A program made the position numbers and the translations under genes. Source: Actinomycetota bacterium (GTDB lineage Bacteria; Actinomycetota; Thermoleophilia; Miltoncostaeales; Miltoncostaeaceae). From it: a stretch of 42,673 nt of DNA. Below the pieces are notes generated by a model. It had not been told where the DNA came from and did no database searches. It was given only the letters and a program-made list of their open reading frames with translations. The stretch lies in assembly GCA_016870155.1 (NCBI GenBank), contig VGCE01000011.1, positions 1-42,673 on the forward strand, read 5' to 3'. Below are positions 17,223 through 23,871 of the stretch, in pieces (the stretch's first letter is position 1; each line of letters opens with the position of its first letter).

Positions 17223-17672
17223 GTGATGCGACGCACCGCACCGGCAGGGGCACTCGCGCTGGCGGCGCTGGCGCTGGCGGGGTGCGGCACGGGATCCGAC
17301 TCGGCCACCGTGCGCACCACCACGCCGGCTGAGTTCGTGGAGGCCGTGCGGCAGCTGGTGCAGCCCGCCGAGCGCATGGGCGTGGTGGCCACGGCGGCGC
17401 TCGACGAATCGGGTCCGCAGCCGCAGGCGGTGGAGGTGGACGGCCTCGTTGATGACGTAGGCCGCGAGGTGAGGGAGTTCCGCGCGCTGCGTCCCGGGGA
17501 TGAGGCACTGCGCATGGAACAGGCGCGGCTGCTGCAGGTGATGGAGCCGGTGGTGAGCCGCGTGCGCGCGGTGCGGGCGATCCTGCGCAGCGAGTCGCGC
17601 GCGGGCCTGCGCGACGCCACGACGCAACTGCTGGATGCGCTGGGGGAGGTGCCATCCGCCGCCCGCTCGTGA
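17223..17672 (+). CDS. Lipoprotein, helical, unknown function
   Basis: A small exported lipoprotein of about 149 residues: basic start, hydrophobic core ALALAALALA and a lipobox LAGC with the acylated Cys near residue 21, followed by a Ser/Thr-rich linker. The mature part is almost wholly alpha-helical (EFVEAVRQLVQPAERM, EALRMEQARLLQVMEPVVSR) and probably a helical bundle. GTG 17223 is preceded by TAGTGT (17210-17215) seven bases away, so the mRNA is probably leaderless; the next codon is ATG and is an equally possible start. The stop overlaps the start of a second lipoprotein of similar architecture. No family recognised. Confidence 0.72.
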   Translation: MMRRTAPAGALALAALALAGCGTGSDSATVRTTTPAEFVEAVRQLVQPAERMGVVATAALDESGPQPQAVEVDGLVDDVGREVREFRALRPGDEALRMEQARLLQVMEPVVSRVRAVRAILRSESRAGLRDATTQLLDALGEVPSAARS

Positions 17673-18136
17673 TGCTGGCCGCGGTCGCGGCCCTGGGCGC
17701 GGGCACCTTCGCCGGGTGCGGCGGGGCGCCCGACCCCGTGCCCACCGGTGAGGTGGCGCCGGGCAGCACCGTCACTCCGCCGCGCTACCTCGCGATGGTG
17801 CGCGAGGCCGTGGCCGCGGCGCGGGCCGCGTCGATCCGCCTCGACGCCCTGCCCGCCGCGCCCACCCCCGTGCAGGCCAGGCGCGCGGCGCCCGGCCTGG
17901 CGGCGGCAGCCACGCGCGCCGAGCTCGCGGCGCGCCAGATCTCGGCGGCCCGGCTCGACGACCAGCGCCTCGAGGACCAGCGGCGCGAGTTCGGCCCGCT
18001 CTACGTGGGATTCGCCGCGGCGTTGCGAAAGGCGGCACAGGCCGCAGCCGACGGCGACGTGGCGGCCATGGGCCAGGGGGTGAGCCTGGCCGCCGTGCAG
18101 GCCGGCCGCCTCCACGAGGCGTCCGCCCCGGGCTGA
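17669..18136 (+). CDS. Second lipoprotein, helical, unknown function
   Basis: A 155-residue lipoprotein beginning MMLAAVAALGAGTFAGC, where FAGC is the lipobox, then GGAPDPVPTGEVAPG as linker. The remainder is a helical, Ala/Arg-rich bundle (YLAMVREAVAAARAASIRL, ARLDDQRLEDQRREFGPLY). GTG 17669 overlaps the TGA of the preceding lipoprotein by four bases (GTGA), so translation is coupled and the two proteins may act together at the outer face of the membrane. The architecture is the same as the upstream protein, but residue identity looks low; ancient duplication is possible. Confidence 0.72.
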   Translation: MMLAAVAALGAGTFAGCGGAPDPVPTGEVAPGSTVTPPRYLAMVREAVAAARAASIRLDALPAAPTPVQARRAAPGLAAAATRAELAARQISAARLDDQRLEDQRREFGPLYVGFAAALRKAAQAAADGDVAAMGQGVSLAAVQAGRLHEASAPG

Positions 18137-18138
18137 CG

Positions 18139-19074
18139 CTAGCGCTGGGTGGCGCGGGACTCGGACGACATGTCGTCCGAGTCGGGCGGATCCGAGATGA
18201 CCAGGTCGCCCACCGTGGCGAACTCGTAGCCCTTCGCGCGCAGGTCCTTGACGATGCGCGGCAGCGCGGCGATGGTGGCTGCGCGGTCACCGCCCCCGTC
18301 GTGCATGAGGATTATCGAACCGGGCTGGGCCTGGGACACGGCCGACTGCACGATCTGGTCGGGCGAGGGTCGCGTCCAGTCGACGGTGTCGACGTCCCAC
18401 AGCACCGACAGCAGCTTGGCGTCCTCGGCCTGCTTGAGCACCGACGGGCTCACCGACCCGTACGGCGCGCGGAACAGCCGGCTGGCCACGCCGCCCACGC
18501 TCAGGATCTGCCCGGCCGTGGTCGCGATCTCCTCCTTCTGCTGCGCCGGCTTGAGGGAGGTCATGTCCTTGTGGTCCCAGGTGTGCACGCCCACCTCGTG
18601 GCCGTCGGCAACGACCTGCCGGAACGTCTCGGGGTTCTCCTGCACCTTCGCGCCGAGCACGAAGAAGGTGGCGGGCACGCCCAGCCTCTTGAGCTCTGCG
18701 AGCACGGCCGGGGTGTCAGGACCGGGACCGTCGTCGAAGGTGAGCGCCACGTACTTGCGGCCCCCGCCGGCGCGGTTGATGCTCACGCCGGTCCGCCCGA
18801 TGTTCACGAGCTCCTGGTCGCGCGGGCCGAGCTGCTGCGCGGCGGCGATGTCCTCTTCGGTCACCCTGGGGATCACCGAATCGGCGGCGGCCTGCGACGT
18901 GGCGGGCTCATCGCCCCCGCGCGTGGCCAGCGCGATGACGCCCACCACGAGGGCGATCGCGATGATGGCGATCGCGACGGGCGGCACGCGGCGCTTCTGC
19001 TTGCGGCGTCGGCGCGGCGGACGGCGATCGCGCGGATCCTGGCGGCGCCCCGATGGTGTCTTGTCGGACGGCAC
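18139..19074 (-). CDS. Polysaccharide deacetylase (NodB domain), membrane anchored
   Basis: A carbohydrate esterase family 4 enzyme of 311 residues, likely N-deacetylating cell-wall glycan outside the membrane. A very basic N-terminus (RRPPRRRRKQKRR) precedes one transmembrane helix (about 32-50), giving a type II anchor. The NodB domain shows motif 1 LTFDDGPG, motif 2 HTWDHKDM with the metal-binding histidines, motif 3 RAPYGS, motif 4 DVDTVDW and motif 5 ILMHDGGGDR. GTG 19074 has CATTAT at 19081-19086, six bases upstream, another leaderless-type promoter. It converges with the second lipoprotein, stops only a few bases apart. Confidence 0.93.
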   Translation of the reverse strand: MPSDKTPSGRRQDPRDRRPPRRRRKQKRRVPPVAIAIIAIALVVGVIALATRGGDEPATSQAAADSVIPRVTEEDIAAAQQLGPRDQELVNIGRTGVSINRAGGGRKYVALTFDDGPGPDTPAVLAELKRLGVPATFFVLGAKVQENPETFRQVVADGHEVGVHTWDHKDMTSLKPAQQKEEIATTAGQILSVGGVASRLFRAPYGSVSPSVLKQAEDAKLLSVLWDVDTVDWTRPSPDQIVQSAVSQAQPGSIILMHDGGGDRAATIAALPRIVKDLRAKGYEFATVGDLVISDPPDSDDMSSESRATQR

Positions 19075-19093
19075 GCCCTAATAATGCACGTGA

Positions 19094-19122
19094 GGACCGG
19101 CGCGGGCGAAGCGCGCCGGTCC
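19094..19122 (-). terminator. Hairpin after the Crp-like gene
   Basis: A perfect 11-bp stem (19094-19104 with 19112-19122, 7-base loop) lies between the stop of the Crp/Fnr-type gene and the start of the deacetylase gene, both on the minus strand. No strong U tract follows, but the position fits an intrinsic or attenuating terminator. Confidence 0.5.
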
Positions 19123-19148
19123 CCCGGGGACCGCGTGGGCCGGGGGCC

Positions 19149-19883
19149 CTAGCTCGCCAACGCGGCTGGCGGGGCGTCTGCTGCGTTCATGGCAGCCCAC
19201 GGGATGGTGATGGAGCGTCCCTCCATCTCCACCTCGCTGGCGGCCCGCAGCTTCCCGAACGCCGTGGTGACGGCCTCCCGGGACGCTCCGATGAGTGATG
19301 CCCACTGGGCATGGGTCAGGTCGAGGCCGATGCGCACGCCCTCGGGCGCCGCGGTGCCGATCTGCTCGGCGATCTGGTGCAGGCGCCGGCGGAGTCGGTC
19401 CTCCACGCGCATCTCCGAGACGATGCCGACGGTCTGGCGAAGGTTCGCCAGGCGGCCCGTGAGCGCGACGGCCAGGTTGACGCCGAAGCGCGGATAGCGG
19501 GTGACGAGTGCCTCGATCGCGTGCACGGGCAGCGGGGTGACCGCGCTCGCCTCGAGGGCGATCGCAGGGGCGGCCTGCTCGAGGCCGAGCGACGAGTACA
19601 CGGCGCCCGGCTCGACGATGGTCGTGGTGACCTCCTGGCCCTGCGGGGTGACGTCGCTCAGGGCGATGCGGCCCTGGCGGACGATGTAGAGGTGATCGCC
19701 GCGGGTGAGCGCGGCGGGCGCGTCGGCCTCTCGCGGCCACCGGATGAGCGGGAGACGCGCGTCAAGCAGGTCGAGGTCGCGGCGCGGGATGCCGTCGAAG
19801 AGATCGAGGCGCGAGAGCGCGGGGCGCCCCTGCTCGGTTGACCCGTTGGACTGGCGTGCGGAAAGTGGTGTGAGAGTGGCCAT
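19149..19883 (-). CDS. Crp/Fnr-family transcription regulator
   Basis: A 244-residue regulator with an N-terminal cyclic-nucleotide-binding-type beta barrel (about 30-140: IPRRDLDLLD, GDHLYIVRQGRIALSD, VEPGAVYSSLG) and a C-terminal winged helix (about 175-230) with the recognition region LTHAQWASLIGASREAVTTAFGKL shown in part. The cAMP-binding signature GE.x..RSA is not present; SSLGLEQAAPAIALEA replaces it, so the ligand is probably not cAMP, and no Fnr-type cysteines are seen. ATG 19883 follows GAGGG seven bases earlier. A palindrome at 19912-19924 upstream may be its operator. Targets unknown. Confidence 0.9.
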   Translation of the reverse strand: MATLTPLSARQSNGSTEQGRPALSRLDLFDGIPRRDLDLLDARLPLIRWPREADAPAALTRGDHLYIVRQGRIALSDVTPQGQEVTTTIVEPGAVYSSLGLEQAAPAIALEASAVTPLPVHAIEALVTRYPRFGVNLAVALTGRLANLRQTVGIVSEMRVEDRLRRRLHQIAEQIGTAAPEGVRIGLDLTHAQWASLIGASREAVTTAFGKLRAASEVEMEGRSITIPWAAMNAADAPPAALAS

Positions 19884-19911
19884 GGGATTACCCTCGCAGG
19901 GGGTTGTAAGA

Positions 19912-19924
19912 GACCTTTGAGGTC
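19912..19924. promoter_or_regulatory. Palindrome upstream of the Crp-like gene
   Basis: GACCT-TTG-AGGTC is a perfect 5-bp inverted repeat with a 3-base spacer, 29 bases before the start codon of the Crp/Fnr-type gene. Its place in the leader or promoter suits an autoregulatory operator. It differs from the Crp consensus TGTGA-N6-TCACA. Confidence 0.3.
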
Positions 19925-20118
19925 CCGGGTAACGCTCGGTGACGGCTCTATTGAGATACGGGGGTGCGGGCGTTGCCAAATGGCTTGCGCACTCCGTCGA
20001 TCACCGCTTCCCATGCGGCAACAGGCATTTGTTAGGGACGTATGGACGCCCCCGGCGCCATGTCCGCGGTTGCAGGCCTCGACGGGGGTTCGGCGGCCCA
20101 ATGTCGCGTCGGCACATC
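19925..20118. other. Intergenic region upstream of the Crp-like gene
   Basis: About 190 bases without a convincing gene. It includes an imperfect inverted repeat (GTTGCC near 19973 with GGCAAC near 20018) around TTGCGCAC. It presumably holds the regulator's promoter and the 3' trailer of the membrane-protein gene; no RNA gene is recognised. Confidence 0.4.
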
Positions 20119-20883
20119 TCAGGTCGGCGGGGGGAGCCCTCCGTCGGTCCTGATGACCCGGTCGGCGTACAGCAGGCCGATCGCGATGAGCGTGAAGGGC
20201 TGCACCACGAGCTGCACGAGGGTGCTCCAGACGCCCTCGCCCCACGTGAGCGCGCTCCCGTCGAGCGGGCTGAGTATCGCCGCGCCCACGAGTCCCAGCG
20301 CCAGCTGGGCGATGGCCGTGACCACCTGGATGAGCAGGTAGGCCAGGAACACCGTCCACCAGGCGCCTCGCACCAGGTCCTGGCTGCGGCGCAGCGAATC
20401 GGTGACGCCGCGGCCGTCGATGACCGCCGCCTGCCCGGCGAAGAGCCACAGGATGGCCAGGAAGATCCCCGGGATCACCAGGGCGAAAAGGCCCGCGATC
20501 ACGCCGAGGGTGACGAGCACGAGCGCCGCGAAGAGGATCCAGAAGCGCACGCCCACTCGCTCGAGCGTGGCGCCGATGCCGGTGGGGGTGCCCTGGAGGC
20601 GCCGCACGGTGGCAAGGGCCACGGCCGCGCCGCTCACCGGCAGCAGCAGGATGGCCGGGATCAGCACGATGCCCAGCACCACCAGCGCGCGCGTGAGATC
20701 GGTGGAGTCGGTGACGGCGGCGCTGGCGACGGCCGAGAGGATTCCCACCGGCACCACGGTGACGGCCGTGAGCACGATGAACAGCCACGGCTCGCGGCGG
20801 TACATCGCCCATGCACGCGCGAGCAGCTCGCCGAAGGTGAAGGGGCCGGGCTGCTGGGTGCCCACGTCAGTCCACCGGCTCAT
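20119..20883 (-). CDS. Multi-pass membrane protein, unknown function
   Basis: About 254 residues with six hydrophobic segments; the N-terminal FTFGELLARAWAMYRREPW and central SLRRSQDLVRGAWW stretches match the pattern of a widespread family of six-helix membrane proteins related to glycerophosphodiester phosphodiesterase membrane domains and DUF975-like proteins, which often have no known activity. ATG 20883 overlaps the previous gene by 17 bases; GTG 20865, just past that stop, is an equally good start. It is the last gene of the mqnD operon. The link to menaquinone could be only positional. Confidence 0.78.
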   Translation of the reverse strand: MSRWTDVGTQQPGPFTFGELLARAWAMYRREPWLFIVLTAVTVVPVGILSAVASAAVTDSTDLTRALVVLGIVLIPAILLLPVSGAAVALATVRRLQGTPTGIGATLERVGVRFWILFAALVLVTLGVIAGLFALVIPGIFLAILWLFAGQAAVIDGRGVTDSLRRSQDLVRGAWWTVFLAYLLIQVVTAIAQLALGLVGAAILSPLDGSALTWGEGVWSTLVQLVVQPFTLIAIGLLYADRVIRTDGGLPPPT

Positions 20884-21298
20884 ACGGCACGGCGTCGCGC
20901 ACCAGGTCACCGGCGTCCACGCCGGTGCTCTGCATGAAGAACGGCGTGAGCAGGTTCAGGGTGTGGCGGCATGCCGGGCAGATGGGGAGCGGCGGGGGAG
21001 GGGGCACGCCCGGCGTCTCTCCCGTGAGGGAGTAGGGCGACCCCGAGTAGCGGGCGCACGCGCCGCACTCCTGGCCGCGGGTGTCGAGGCGCACCAGGTC
21101 CCAGCCGGCGGCCGTGATCTGCGCCACCCAGCCGTCGTGCTGCGCGGCGTAGGCCCGCGCGTCGTCCGCCAGCGCCCGGCGACCGTCCGGGTCCCAGCCA
21201 TCGCGGATGGCCGCGGCGAACACCGGGGGCGGGTCGGGGATGTGCCCGAACCGCTCGGTCCAGGCGTCGATCTCGGCGTCCCAGTCGCGATCCGGCAT
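20867..21298 (-). CDS. Cys4-containing protein with phage minor-capsid-like segment
   Basis: A 143-residue protein. The N-terminal two thirds are helical and Trp-rich (WDAEIDAWTERFGH, DARAYAAQHDGWVAQI). The C-terminal third contains ECGACARYSGSPYSLTGETP, a proline run, then PICPACRHTLNLLTPF: two CxxC pairs followed by Arg-His. The spacing C..C..(Y/W).G..YSLTG...P.CRH resembles the C-terminal metal-binding part of actinophage minor capsid proteins (Phage_min_cap2-like). Here it stands in a chromosomal operon, 3 bases after mqnD and overlapping a membrane protein. It may be a domesticated zinc-binding domain; function unknown. Confidence 0.75.
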   Translation of the reverse strand: MPDRDWDAEIDAWTERFGHIPDPPPVFAAAIRDGWDPDGRRALADDARAYAAQHDGWVAQITAAGWDLVRLDTRGQECGACARYSGSPYSLTGETPGVPPPPPLPICPACRHTLNLLTPFFMQSTGVDAGDLVRDAVPYEPVD

Positions 21299-21301
21299 GG
21301 G

Positions 21302-22141
21302 TCAGTCCTCCACGAAGTCCACGGGGACCTCGTGGTCGATCAGCCCGGCCTCCACGCCGCGCCGGAGCAGCTCTCGCACCGCCTCGCGGCCATCCTCGCC
21401 GTAGTCGAGCGTGCGCTCGTTCACGTACATGCCCACGAAGCGGTCGTTGAGGTCGTCGTCCAGGCCGCGCCCGTACTCGGCCGCGTACGCCAGGGCATCG
21501 GCCCGGTGCCCCAGGCTGTACCGGATGCTCTCGCGCAGGATGTGCGAGAGGCCCACCATCGACTGCTCGCCCAGGTCGCGCCGCACCACGTTGGCGCCAA
21601 GGGGCAGGGGCAGGCCGCCGGTGAGCTCGTGCCACCACGTGCCGAGGTCGAGCACGTTCACGAGCCCCTGCGACCCATACGTGAGCTGGCCCTCGTGGAT
21701 GACCAGGCCGGCATCGGCCTCGCCGCGCTCCACCACGTCGAGGATCTGGTCGAACGGCACGATGAGGGGGTCGTCGATGCGCCCCGCCGCCAGCTGCAGC
21801 TCGAGGAAGGCGCTGGTGAGCGTGCCCGGCACGGCCACCTTCATGCGCGGCAGGTCGGCCGGGTCGATGGCCTTGCGCGCGACCACCATGGGCCCGTACT
21901 GCTCGCCCATCGACGCCCCGTGCGGCAGCAGGCGGTATGTGCCGGCCACCGCGGCGTAGGCGTGCACCGAGATGGCGCTCACCTCGAGGCGGCCCTCCAT
22001 GGCCCAGCGGTTGAGGGTCTCGATGTCGCGGAGCAGGTGCTCGAACCGAAACTCCCCGGTGGGGATGAGGTCCTTCGCGAGCGCGTAGAACATGAACGCG
22101 TCGTCGGGGTCGGGGCTGTGACCCAGGCGGATCAGCGTCAT
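21302..22141 (-). CDS. mqnD: 1,4-dihydroxy-6-naphthoate synthase, futalosine pathway
   Basis: A 279-residue enzyme of the futalosine route to menaquinone, converting cyclic dehypoxanthine futalosine to 1,4-dihydroxy-6-naphthoate. It has the periplasmic-binding-protein-like fold typical of MqnA/MqnD; the N-terminal LGHSPDPDDAFMFYAL is the MqnD hallmark, followed by VSAISVHAYA and the active-site region around LVIHEGQLTYG (catalytic His in the family). No signal peptide, as expected for a cytosolic enzyme. Other mqn genes are not in the window. It leads an operon with a Cys-rich protein and a membrane protein. Confidence 0.93.
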   Translation of the reverse strand: MTLIRLGHSPDPDDAFMFYALAKDLIPTGEFRFEHLLRDIETLNRWAMEGRLEVSAISVHAYAAVAGTYRLLPHGASMGEQYGPMVVARKAIDPADLPRMKVAVPGTLTSAFLELQLAAGRIDDPLIVPFDQILDVVERGEADAGLVIHEGQLTYGSQGLVNVLDLGTWWHELTGGLPLPLGANVVRRDLGEQSMVGLSHILRESIRYSLGHRADALAYAAEYGRGLDDDLNDRFVGMYVNERTLDYGEDGREAVRELLRRGVEAGLIDHEVPVDFVED

Positions 22142-22192
22142 GCGGTTCGTCTTCTGGTCGTCATCACGGCGAGGGAACCCTATCGTCGCGCG

Positions 22193-22627
22193 CTAGGCGG
22201 GGCGGGGGGAATCAGGCAGCAGCACGCACATGCCCTCGCCCTCGGCGACGAGCACCTCGCCCTCATGGATGCTCACCACCGCCCGGAAACCCCGGTCGCC
22301 CTTCTGGATGAGCCGCCCGCGCAGGGTGAGCTCGGCGCCCTCGAGCCGCACGGGCTTTCGCAGCCAGTAGCGCACCTTGGCGGTCATTCCCCAGAGGTCG
22401 TGCGGCGCGCCGGCGTACACCAGCATCTCGTCCACGAGAAGGCCGACGATTCCGCCGTGCAGGCGGTCGGGCCAGCCCTGGAACCGCGCGTCGGGCCTCC
22501 ACGTGGCCACGGCGTCCGTGCCGTCACGGAACACGTGCAGCCCAAGGCCCGACTCGTTGTCGGACCCGCACACGAAGCAGTGCGTGATCTCGGGCGGGTT
22601 GAGGAGCTCTCCGGCGTCCGTGGTCAT
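22193..22627 (-). CDS. Hotdog-fold thioesterase (PaaI-like)
   Basis: A 144-residue protein of the hotdog superfamily. Features: a short N-terminal CFVCG segment common in stand-alone PaaI-type proteins, WRPDARFQGWPDRLHGGIVGLLVDEM, where the HGG turn and the acidic residue (Asp or Glu in the long helix) form the active-site pattern, and strands such as VRYWLRKPVRLEGAEL. Probable acyl-CoA thioester hydrolysis, substrate unknown. ATG 22627 lies only 14 bases from the divergent start of the alkyltransferase-like gene, with overlapping -10-like elements in between. Confidence 0.87.
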   Translation of the reverse strand: MTTDAGELLNPPEITHCFVCGSDNESGLGLHVFRDGTDAVATWRPDARFQGWPDRLHGGIVGLLVDEMLVYAGAPHDLWGMTAKVRYWLRKPVRLEGAELTLRGRLIQKGDRGFRAVVSIHEGEVLVAEGEGMCVLLPDSPRPA

Positions 22628-22641
22628 GGCACTATCGTCGC
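22628..22641. promoter_or_regulatory. Shared divergent start region
   Basis: Only 14 bases separate two divergent start codons. CACTAT (22630-22635) lies six bases before the plus-strand ATG; GACGAT, read on the minus strand from 22639 to 22634, lies six bases before the minus-strand ATG. Both fit the -10 spacing seen elsewhere in the window, so both mRNAs may be leaderless and compete for RNA polymerase. Confidence 0.4.
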
Positions 22642-23109
22642 ATGTCGGCCTGGGAAGCGCAGGTTGCCCGCGTGGACACCGAGCATGGCGATCGCTGGGT
22701 TGCCTGGCGCGATGGCGGCGTGGTGGCCGTGGGGCGCACGCGCGCAGAGGCCGCGCGGCGGGCCCGGGCAGCCGGGGCAGGCCGCGTGGTGGCCGGTGAT
22801 CCCGGGCGGGTGCCCGCGCAGCCTGACTGGACGCTGCTGCCCGGGGGATTCCGCGGCCGGGCCCTTCGGGCATGCCACGGACTCGCGTTCGGTGAGGTCA
22901 TCACCTACGCCGAACTCGCCCGGCGCGCGGGCAGCCCCCGTGCGGCGCGCGCGGCCGGATCGGCCATGGCCGCCAACCCGCTGCCCGTGGTGATCCCCTG
23001 CCACCGCGTGGTCAGGTCGGATGGCGGCCTGGGAGGCTATTCGGCGGGCGGCACCGCGGCGAAGCGCCGGATGCTGCGCACCGAGGGGGTGCTGCCGCCA
23101 CGTGGCTGA
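22642..23109 (+). CDS. Methylated-DNA-protein cysteine methyltransferase-like protein
   Basis: A 155-residue relative of O6-alkylguanine-DNA alkyltransferases that would transfer an alkyl group from DNA to Cys120 in VIPCHRVVRSDGGLGGY. The helix-turn-helix Tyr/Arg region GEVITYAELARRAGSPRAAR and the Asn hinge AANP are intact, so activity is likely. The N-terminal domain (1-60) is short and divergent, with an acceptor-less alpha/beta part. ATG 22642 directly begins the frame after a -10-like box. DNA repair role; ogt or ogt-like naming is uncertain because of the reduced N-terminal domain. Confidence 0.9.
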   Translation: MSAWEAQVARVDTEHGDRWVAWRDGGVVAVGRTRAEAARRARAAGAGRVVAGDPGRVPAQPDWTLLPGGFRGRALRACHGLAFGEVITYAELARRAGSPRAARAAGSAMAANPLPVVIPCHRVVRSDGGLGGYSAGGTAAKRRMLRTEGVLPPRG

Positions 23110-23130
23110 ACGCTGCTACTGTGCCGCGCC

Positions 23131-23364
23131 GTGGTCGCGTTCCTGGTCGTCATACATGTGCTCCTCTGCGTGCTGCTGGTCTCCCTGATCCTCATGCACA
23201 GCGGCAAGGACTCGGGCCTCTCCGGCGCCTTCGGCGTTGGCGGGGGCGCCAGTGCCTACGGCGGCTCGTCGGCCATCGTCGAGAAGAACCTCACGCGCAT
23301 CACGGTGATCGTGGCCGTGCTGTTCTTCCTGATGACCTACGTGCTGAGCATCACGCTCACCTAG
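23131..23364 (+). CDS. secG: Preprotein translocase subunit SecG
   Basis: A 77-residue accessory subunit of the SecYEG channel in the cytoplasmic membrane. It has the two SecG transmembrane helices (residues 2-21 and 54-73) joined by the Gly-rich loop HSGKDSGLSGAFGVGGGASA with the family's GG and SS signature. GTG 23131 is preceded by TACTGT (23117-23122), eight bases away, suggesting a leaderless mRNA. The gene is usual size; downstream lies a small membrane protein. Confidence 0.95.
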   Translation: MVAFLVVIHVLLCVLLVSLILMHSGKDSGLSGAFGVGGGASAYGGSSAIVEKNLTRITVIVAVLFFLMTYVLSITLT

Positions 23365-23436
23365 CCGGGGCATAGGGACACTCAGCCCCCGGTACGGGAC
23401 CGCCTTGCCCCCCGCCCGCCGGGTAGACTTCCCGGC

Positions 23437-23589
23437 ATGAACAGCTCCGTCCTGCGATCACTTCCGGTCCGCTTCGTGGGCGCGTTCATCGCGCTCATCA
23501 TCGCCGGCATCGTCCTCTACCTCATCGGGGTCTTCTCGATGTACGTCATCGCCTGGGTCGTCGGGCTCGTCCAGGCGATCTTCGGGTAG
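23437..23589 (+). CDS. Small membrane protein (50 residues), unknown
   Basis: An open frame of 50 codons from ATG 23437 to TAG 23587-23589. After the basic N-terminus MNSSVLRSLPVRF it is almost wholly hydrophobic (FIALIIAGIVLYLIGVFS and MYVIAWVVGLVQAIFG), predicting two short helices or one hairpin. A good -10-like TAGACT (23424-23429) lies seven bases before the ATG and a hairpin follows the stop, making a compact monocistronic unit between secG and tRNA-Leu. The family was not recognised; its small size means it is often missed in annotation. Confidence 0.7.
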   Translation: MNSSVLRSLPVRFVGAFIALIIAGIVLYLIGVFSMYVIAWVVGLVQAIFG

Positions 23590-23601
23590 GGCGTCACGAC
23601 C

Positions 23602-23618
23602 CGGGGGCGCGTCCCCCG
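23602..23618 (+). terminator. Short hairpin after the small membrane protein
   Basis: CGGGGG and CCCCCG form a 6-bp stem with a 5-base loop 12 bases after the stop codon. No U tract; weaker than the hairpin just downstream. Confidence 0.35.
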
Positions 23619-23632
23619 CAGGAGGATGTGCC

Positions 23633-23658
23633 AGGGGCCGCCCCACGGGGCGGCCCCT
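23633..23658. terminator. Bidirectional terminator hairpin
   Basis: A perfect self-complementary stem of 12 bp (23633-23644 with 23647-23658) sits between the plus-strand small membrane protein gene and the 3' end of minus-strand tRNA-Leu. Symmetry and position suit a terminator used from both sides. Confidence 0.6.
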
Positions 23659-23668
23659 GTCGTTCGAG

Positions 23669-23753
<85 letters not shown>

Positions 23754-23823
23754 ACGAGGTGCCGTCCGTCCGTCGAACGGCGCGGGGCAATGTAGCAGCA
23801 CGGGGGGCAGCAGGAACCGCTGT

Positions 23824-23829
23824 TATAGT
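23824..23829 (+). promoter_or_regulatory. lexA -10 box
   Basis: TATAGT lies just upstream of the SOS box, placing the likely transcription start inside or at the box so that bound LexA would block initiation. No clear -35 hexamer is seen. Confidence 0.45.
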
Positions 23830-23831
23830 GG

Positions 23832-23845
23832 CGAACACCAGTTCG
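23832..23845. promoter_or_regulatory. SOS box (LexA operator)
   Basis: CGAACACCAGTTCG matches the Gram-positive SOS consensus CGAAC-N4-GTTCG exactly in both arms. It sits 26 bases upstream of the lexA start and next to a -10-like TATAGT, the expected site for autorepression. No second copy was noticed at other repair genes in the window. Confidence 0.9.
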
Positions 23846-23871
23846 ACACTTCCTACCCGGGGGCACCACCC

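Noticed and set aside
19960-20035. Stem-like sequence with GTTGCC and GGCAAC that at first sight looked like a tRNA or small RNA
   Set aside because: No cloverleaf, no T-arm GTTCRA motif and the pairing is only six bases; left as unexplained intergenic sequence.
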